A DNA stretch of 64,000 nucleotides from NCBI GenBank assembly GCA_963842835.1, contig CAWJIB010000003.1, positions 310,001-374,000 on the forward strand, read 5' to 3'. Positions 60,168 to 64,000 of the stretch are shown piece by piece (within the stretch, counting starts at the first letter, position 1; the number at the start of each line of letters is the position of its first letter). Origin of the DNA: Roseiarcus sp963842835. Its GTDB lineage: Bacteria; Pseudomonadota; Alphaproteobacteria; Rhizobiales; Beijerinckiaceae. The translations under genes and the position numbers were made by a program. The notes beneath the pieces are model-generated. The model saw nothing but the letters and a program-made list of their open reading frames with translations. It was not told the DNA's origin and made no database searches.

Positions 60168-60181
60168 TTGATGTCGCGCAA
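60168..60181 (-). promoter_or_regulatory. FixK-type box TTGATGTCGCGCAA
   Basis: The site fits the FixK2 consensus TTG(A/C)-N6-(T/G)CAA without mismatch. Its centre is 72 bp before the CBS-BON start; a -41.5 placement gives a leader of about 30 nt. The asparaginase start lies about 100 bp to the other side, so it could be affected too, but the CBS-BON gene is the likelier target. Confidence 0.45.
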
Positions 60182-60280
60182 TCCCGGCGCCTTCTCGTAC
60201 TAGAGTCGCGTCGCCCAGCCCTGTATAGCCTGTCGATCGCAGCGTTGCGAACTGGGGCCTTCGAAGGCCGAGGCGGGGTC

Positions 60281-61321
60281 ATGGTCAATCCGATCGTCGT
60301 CGAAGTCACGCGCGGCCCGCTCGTCGAGTCGCGCCATCGCGGCGCCGGCGCGGTCGTCGACTCGAGCGGCGCATTGGTGTTCTCGTTCGGCGACGTCGAG
60401 CGTCCGGTCTTTCCGCGCTCGGCGGTCAAGGCGTTTCAGGCCTTGCCGCTCGTCGAGAGCGGCGTGGCGGACAAGCTCGGATTGAGCGAGGCGGAAATCG
60501 CGCTCGCCTGCGCTTCGCACTCGGGCGAAGAGGCGCATGTCGCCGGCGCGGCGGCGATGCTCGGCAAAGCCGGCGCCGCCGCGAGCGCGCTCGCCTGCGG
60601 CGCCCATTGGCCGCTCGGCGAAAAGGCGGCGCGCGCGCTCGCGCGTTCCGGGGCCGGCCCTTCCGCATTGCACAACAATTGCTCCGGCAAGCACGCGGGG
60701 TTCATTTGCCTCGCCTGCGCCAGCGGTTGGGACTTGAGGGGTTACGAAACGCCGAGCCATCCCGTGCAGCGCGCGGTCAGGGAAGCGATCGAAGGCCTGA
60801 CCGGCGCCGCGCTCGGCGCCGACGTCTGCGCAGTCGACGGCTGCTCGATCCCGACCTACGCGGTTCCCCTGCGCGCGCTGGCGCTCGGGTTCGCGCGCTT
60901 CGCGACCGGAGAGGGGCTGCCGCCGGCGCGCCGGCGGGCCGCCCGGCGCATCCGCGAGGCCGTCGCCGCGCATCCCCTGATGGTCGCTGGAGAGGGGCGG
61001 TTCGACACCGACGTGATGAGCCTGCTCGGCGAGCGCGCGTTCACCAAGACGGGCGCCGAAGGCGTCTTTTGCGCGGCTCTGCCCAAAGCGGGGCTCGGCC
61101 TCGCCGTCAAGGCCGACGACGGCGCGACGCGGGCGGCGCAAGTCATGATCGCCGCGCTGATCGCGAAATTCCTGCCGATGAGCGATGCGGAGCGGGAGCG
61201 CTTCGAGGCGTTTCTGTCGCCGACGCTGCGCAACTGGAACGGCCTCGAAGTCGGGGCGATGCGCGCGGCGGGGGCGCTGGGGCAAGGCGCCGGAGGCGCA
61301 CCCGCGCGCCGTTCGGGATAA
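60281..61321 (+). CDS. L-asparaginase, Rhizobium etli type II (AnsA-like)
   Basis: A 346-residue enzyme of the asparaginase II (Pfam Asparaginase_II) family typified by R. etli, unrelated to E. coli AnsA/AnsB. It hydrolyses asparagine to aspartate and ammonia. Signatures are VEVTRGPLVESRHRGAGAVVDSSG, FPRSAVKAFQALPLVESG (Ser-x-x-Lys), ALACASHSGEEAHV, ALHNNCSGKHAGFICLAC (CSGKH, catalytic and metal-binding Cys/Lys) and DGCSIPTYAVPL. Ammonia released would fit with the amtB-glnK pair nearby, though there is no shared operon. Confidence 0.88.
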   Translation: MVNPIVVEVTRGPLVESRHRGAGAVVDSSGALVFSFGDVERPVFPRSAVKAFQALPLVESGVADKLGLSEAEIALACASHSGEEAHVAGAAAMLGKAGAAASALACGAHWPLGEKAARALARSGAGPSALHNNCSGKHAGFICLACASGWDLRGYETPSHPVQRAVREAIEGLTGAALGADVCAVDGCSIPTYAVPLRALALGFARFATGEGLPPARRRAARRIREAVAAHPLMVAGEGRFDTDVMSLLGERAFTKTGAEGVFCAALPKAGLGLAVKADDGATRAAQVMIAALIAKFLPMSDAERERFEAFLSPTLRNWNGLEVGAMRAAGALGQGAGGAPARRSG

Positions 61322-61361
61322 GCGCCGGAGCGGCCGTGAAGGAGCGGGCCGGCCGCGCCCG

Positions 61362-61673
61362 CTACATCTTCACTTCGCTAATCTGAACGGTCGGCTCGAT
61401 GTTGGTGAAATTCGGGACGTCCGCCATCAGTTCCGGTCCGTGGGCGCCCAGCGCCGACTGAACGTCGGCGACGCTGTCGAACAGGAGATGGCCGAGGGCG
61501 GCGAAAGGGGCCGGCGAATTTGGCGCGCCGCCGGCGACGCCGTGGTCGACGGAGAGGCCCTTCAGCGCGGCGCCGAGCCTTTGCCGGACCAACGGCATGT
61601 GCTTGGTCAGGTAGTAGTTCATGTCGAAATTCGCGCCGTCCTTGTGCGGATAAAGCACGCTGACCTTGACCAT
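61362..61673 (-). CDS. EthD family protein
   Basis: A 103-residue ferredoxin-like-fold protein of the EthD family (dimeric alpha/beta barrel). VKVSVLYPHKDGANFDMNYYLTKHMPLVRQRLG (about 2-34) shows the family pattern Y-P-x-x-x-x-x-F-D-x-x-Y-Y-x-x-H-x-P. FDSVADVQSALGAHGPELMADVPNFTNIEP is the conserved second half. Members include an accessory protein for ethyl tert-butyl ether degradation, but most have no known substrate. It stands alone between convergent asparaginase and co-directional amtB. Confidence 0.88.
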   Translation of the reverse strand: MVKVSVLYPHKDGANFDMNYYLTKHMPLVRQRLGAALKGLSVDHGVAGGAPNSPAPFAALGHLLFDSVADVQSALGAHGPELMADVPNFTNIEPTVQISEVKM

Positions 61674-61799
61674 TGCCGTTCCTCCCGTGGTTTCGCGGCC
61701 AACAATTTTTACTTTAGCCTATGACATCATGGGTTGCCAATCCGAGTCCCGCTCATTCGCGGACCGCCGCGCGCATAACGCCCCTGCGCCTCGCCTCGC

Positions 61800-63113
61800 T
61801 TATAGCCCCATCGCTTCGCCGTGCAGGGCGACGTCGAGGCCTTCGCGTTCCTGCTCGGCGCCGACCCGCAGGCCGACGAGGGCGTCGACGATCTTCAGCG
61901 AGATCCAGGTGCCGACCGCGCACCACAGGATCGTGACGCCGACGCCGATCGCCTGGGCGATGAATTGCCTAGGGTTTCCCTCGAGCAGCCCGGATATGCC
62001 GGGATCGCCGCCCGCCGCGCTCACCGAAGCGGTGGCGAACACGCCGGCGAGCAGGGTGCCGAGGATGCCGCCGACGCCGTGCACGCCGAACACGTCGAGC
62101 GAATCGTCGTAGCCGAGCCTTTGCTTCAGCGCGGTGCTCGCCCAATAGCAGACGCCGCCGGCCAGGGCGCCGATGACGACGCCTTGCCAGGGCAGGACGT
62201 AGCCCGAGGCGGGGGTTATCGTGCCGAGGCCCGCGACCGCGCCGGAGATCAAGCCGAGCACCGAGGGCTTGCCGCGAGCCGTCCATTCGAGCGCGCTCCA
62301 GACGAGCGCGCCGGCGCAAGCGGAGAGATGCGTCGCGACGATGGCGAAGACGGCGCGCGATCCTGCTCCCAGCGCCGAGCCGCCGTTGAAGCCGAACCAG
62401 CCGACCCACAGCAGGCCGGCGCCGACGACGGCCAGGGAGAGGTCGAACGGCGCCAGATTCTCGCGCCCGTAGCCCTGCCGGGCGCCGACCATCAAAGCCG
62501 CGACGAGGCCGGCGACGCCGGCGTTGATGTGAACGACCGTGCCGCCGGCGAAATCGATCACCCCGAGGCGCGCCAGGAAGCCGCCGCCCCAGACCCAGTG
62601 CGCGACCGGTGCGTAGACGACGAACAGCCACAGCGCGCAGAAGGCGAGAAAGGCCGAAAATTTCAGTCGATCGGCGACGGCGCCGCCGACCAGCGCGCAG
62701 GTGATGACCGCGAAGGTCATCTGATAGGCCATGAACAGCATCTCGGGGATCGTCTTGGCGAACGGGCTGACCGTGTCGAGGCCGATACCCGTGAGGAAAA
62801 TCCGGTCGAGGCCGCCGATCAGCGCGCCGTCGCCGCGAAAGGCGAGGCTGTAAGCGAGCGCGAACCACAGAAGCGACGCCACCCCCGTCGCGGCGACGCT
62901 CTGCGCCATTGTCGCCAGGACGTTCTTGCGGCGGACCATGCCGCAATAGAAAAGCGCCAGGCCCGGAATCGTCATCAACAGCACGAGCGCCGTCGCGGCG
63001 ATCATGAAGGCCGTATCGGCCGGATCGATCTTGCCTTCCGCCGCGAAAGCCGGCGCTGAGAAGGCGACGACGGCGGCCGCGGGCAGGCCGGCGCGCGGCA
63101 TCAGATATTTCAT
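61800..63113 (-). CDS. amtB: Ammonium transporter AmtB
   Basis: An ammonium channel of 437 residues. A cleavable-looking signal (1-24, PAFAAEG) is followed by eleven helices. MIPGLALFYCGMVRRKNVL-type sequence (TIPGLALFYCGMVRRKNVL) is the Amt signature. Pore histidines are in GGTVVHINAGVAGL and DVFGVHGVGGILG. The cytoplasmic tail is QEREGLDVALHGEAMG, containing the GxDxxxHGE motif contacted by PII. It lies 32 bp downstream of glnK, so the pair forms the usual glnK-amtB operon, presumably nitrogen-controlled. Confidence 0.96.
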   Translation of the reverse strand: MKYLMPRAGLPAAAVVAFSAPAFAAEGKIDPADTAFMIAATALVLLMTIPGLALFYCGMVRRKNVLATMAQSVAATGVASLLWFALAYSLAFRGDGALIGGLDRIFLTGIGLDTVSPFAKTIPEMLFMAYQMTFAVITCALVGGAVADRLKFSAFLAFCALWLFVVYAPVAHWVWGGGFLARLGVIDFAGGTVVHINAGVAGLVAALMVGARQGYGRENLAPFDLSLAVVGAGLLWVGWFGFNGGSALGAGSRAVFAIVATHLSACAGALVWSALEWTARGKPSVLGLISGAVAGLGTITPASGYVLPWQGVVIGALAGGVCYWASTALKQRLGYDDSLDVFGVHGVGGILGTLLAGVFATASVSAAGGDPGISGLLEGNPRQFIAQAIGVGVTILWCAVGTWISLKIVDALVGLRVGAEQEREGLDVALHGEAMGL

Positions 63114-63145
63114 TGGCGCGATCTCGATGAGTGGGAGGTTGGTTT

Positions 63146-63484
63146 TCAGAGAGCGTCGTCGTTCGTTTCGCCGGTGCGGATGCGAACCGCGCGTTCGAGC
63201 GGGGTGACGAAGATCTTGCCGTCGCCGATCTTGCCGGTTTGCGCGGCGGCGCGGATCGCCTCGATGACGGCGTCGACGCGCGCGTCCGGGACGGCGATTT
63301 CGAGGCGCGCTTTCGGCAGGAAGTTCACTTGATATTCCGCGCCGCGATAAATCTCCGTATGGCCTTTCTGCCGGCCGTATCCCCTGACCTCGGCGACAGT
63401 CATGCCGTGCACGCCGAGCCGGTCGAGCGCCTCGCGGATGTCGTCGAGCTTGAACGGTTTGACGATGGCGGTGATCATCTTCAT
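63146..63484 (-). CDS. glnK: Nitrogen regulatory protein PII (GlnK)
   Basis: A 112-residue signal protein that senses ATP/ADP and 2-oxoglutarate and gates AmtB. MKMITAIVKPFKLDDIREAL is the start, and VRGYGRQKGHTEIYRGAEYQVNFLPK carries the T-loop with the uridylylated Tyr51. GKIGDGKIFVTPLERAVRIRTGE is the C-terminal PII signature. Assignment to GlnK rather than GlnB rests on linkage to amtB. I found no clear sigma-54 promoter in the 280 bp upstream. Confidence 0.96.
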   Translation of the reverse strand: MKMITAIVKPFKLDDIREALDRLGVHGMTVAEVRGYGRQKGHTEIYRGAEYQVNFLPKARLEIAVPDARVDAVIEAIRAAAQTGKIGDGKIFVTPLERAVRIRTGETNDDAL

Positions 63485-63614
63485 GGAGACTCTTCATTCC
63501 CTTCGATCGCCGACGCACGAGCGCAGCAGCTGACGCAATTATCCGATTCGATTCGGACAATGATGAAAGTTTCGGCACTGTGCCCAAAAATTCGGCGAAT
63601 GAAAGGGGCGGGCT

Positions 63615-63722
63615 TTAGGTTTTCCAGACAATTTTCTCGCCGCCGCGGTCATTGAGCTGCACGGCCGGCTTGCACGCGAGGGTTCGATCCGACGCGCAGG
63701 CGCAAGGGCGCTGTTTGATCAT
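63615..63722 (-). CDS. Possible 35-aa small protein, unrecognised
   Basis: An ATG-started frame in the gap between glnK and the E1 alpha gene. It has four Cys (in RPCACASD and LACKP) and a charged C-terminus (QLNDRGGEKIVWKT). Third codon positions are mostly G or C (27 of 35), like coding sequence here, but the ribosome-binding site is weak. Treat as tentative. Confidence 0.2.
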   Translation of the reverse strand: MIKQRPCACASDRTLACKPAVQLNDRGGEKIVWKT

Positions 63723-63765
63723 TGCCGCCGGCGCCGCTAACCTCGTCCCCGAGGAGGACGCCTTC

Positions 63766-64000
63766 ATGCCTGACCGCGCCGGCGCCGCGCACGCTCCGCA
63801 TGCCGTCAATCGGCCTCCCGTCTATTTCAGGCTGTCCGCGTCTGACGCGCTCGATGCGCTGCGGCGCATGCACCGCATCCGCCGCTTCGAGGAGGCGGCG
63901 GAGGAATCCTATGTGCGCGGGCTGTCCTACGGCACGATGCATCTCTCGATCGGGCAGGAGGCGACGGCGGTGGGCGTCTGCATGCCGCTGACCGACGCCG
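63766..64000 (+). CDS. TPP-dependent dehydrogenase E1 alpha subunit (5' part)
   Basis: The first 78 residues of an E1 alpha subunit of the pyruvate/acetoin/branched-chain 2-oxoacid dehydrogenase type. ALRRMHRIRRFEEAAEESYVRGLSYGTMHLSIGQEATAVGVCMPL corresponds to the conserved N-terminal region (R-x-F-E-E, G-x-x-H-x-x-x-G-Q-E-A). GAGGAGG lies 8 nt before the ATG. Since the window already has a complete homodimeric-E1 pyruvate dehydrogenase, this may be an acetoin dehydrogenase (AcoA-like) or another oxoacid enzyme. The substrate cannot be decided without the rest. Confidence 0.85.
   Translation, partial: MPDRAGAAHAPHAVNRPPVYFRLSASDALDALRRMHRIRRFEEAAEESYVRGLSYGTMHLSIGQEATAVGVCMPLTDA

Noticed and set aside
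63485..63610. TTGGGCAC-AGTGCC upstream of glnK considered as a sigma-54 promoter
   Set aside because: The GG and GC elements are not at the required -24/-12 spacing; the stretch is a short GGCAC/GTGCC palindrome only.

Overview
The window is high-GC DNA from an alphaproteobacterium, most likely of the order Hyphomicrobiales (Rhizobiales). Support comes from the neighbourhoods (bamE, cytochrome bc1 chaperone, DUF177, plsX, fabH; glnK-amtB), a K+-independent-type H+-pyrophosphatase, an AhpC/AhpD pair and FixK/FNR-like boxes. A PPi-dependent phosphofructokinase beside PEP synthase and PfkB, plus hppA and folD elsewhere, would suit a methylotroph or methanotroph of the Methylocystaceae/Beijerinckiaceae type. 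No methane or methanol oxidation gene is visible, so that placement is inference. I recognised no rRNA or tRNA gene and no CRISPR array.

Layout. 1-2.4 kb: the start of a membrane cellulose-synthase-like glycosyltransferase and its HlyD-like partner (exopolysaccharide). 2.4-6.0 kb: a visibly lower-GC, gene-poor accessory strip with a polysaccharide-deacetylase-like gene, a complete IS630-type insertion sequence and a probable 3' remnant of a group II intron. 6-10.6 kb: dnaE, a DUF2628 membrane protein and a probable catalase tail fragment. 10.6-16 kb: an unknown protein, pfkB and ppsA on the minus strand, divergent from a PPi-phosphofructokinase; two FixK/FNR-like boxes lie in this block. 16-27.5 kb: Na+/H+ antiporter, M23 peptidase, 1-Cys PrxQ, AsmA-like protein, tyrS, lipoprotein, thiL, inositol-phosphatase-like and aldose-epimerase-like genes. 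27.6-30.7 kb: a large secreted propeller-like/Cys-rich/repeat protein and a divergent HdeA-like protein around a perfect FNR-type box. 30.8-42.7 kb: folD, MltB-like transglycosylase, hppA, ahpC-ahpD, bamE, cytochrome bc1 chaperone, DUF177, amidase, plsX, fabH and a ferredoxin-like protein. 42.7-46.5 kb: an EmrAB-like efflux pair with a MarR regulator, then uraH. 46.7-52.5 kb: a complete pyruvate dehydrogenase operon of the homodimeric-E1 type. 52.5-58.2 kb: two GGDEF-EAL proteins and a HerA-like ATPase. 58.4-64 kb: SDR epimerase, CBS-BON protein, asparaginase, EthD-like protein, amtB-glnK and the start of a second E1-alpha type dehydrogenase.

How the genes work together. Carbon genes concentrate on the PEP/pyruvate/fructose-phosphate nodes: PEP synthase, PfkB, a reversible PPi-PFK and a pyruvate dehydrogenase complex, with a proton-pumping pyrophosphatase that could couple to the PPi-dependent step. 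Four FixK/FNR-like sites (upstream of the unknown 154-aa protein, ppsA, the HdeA-like/propeller pair and the CBS-BON gene) suggest a scattered low-oxygen regulon. This is the most coherent non-obvious signal I found. The exopolysaccharide genes and the two cyclic-di-GMP enzymes could serve surface attachment, but nothing in the sequence links them directly.
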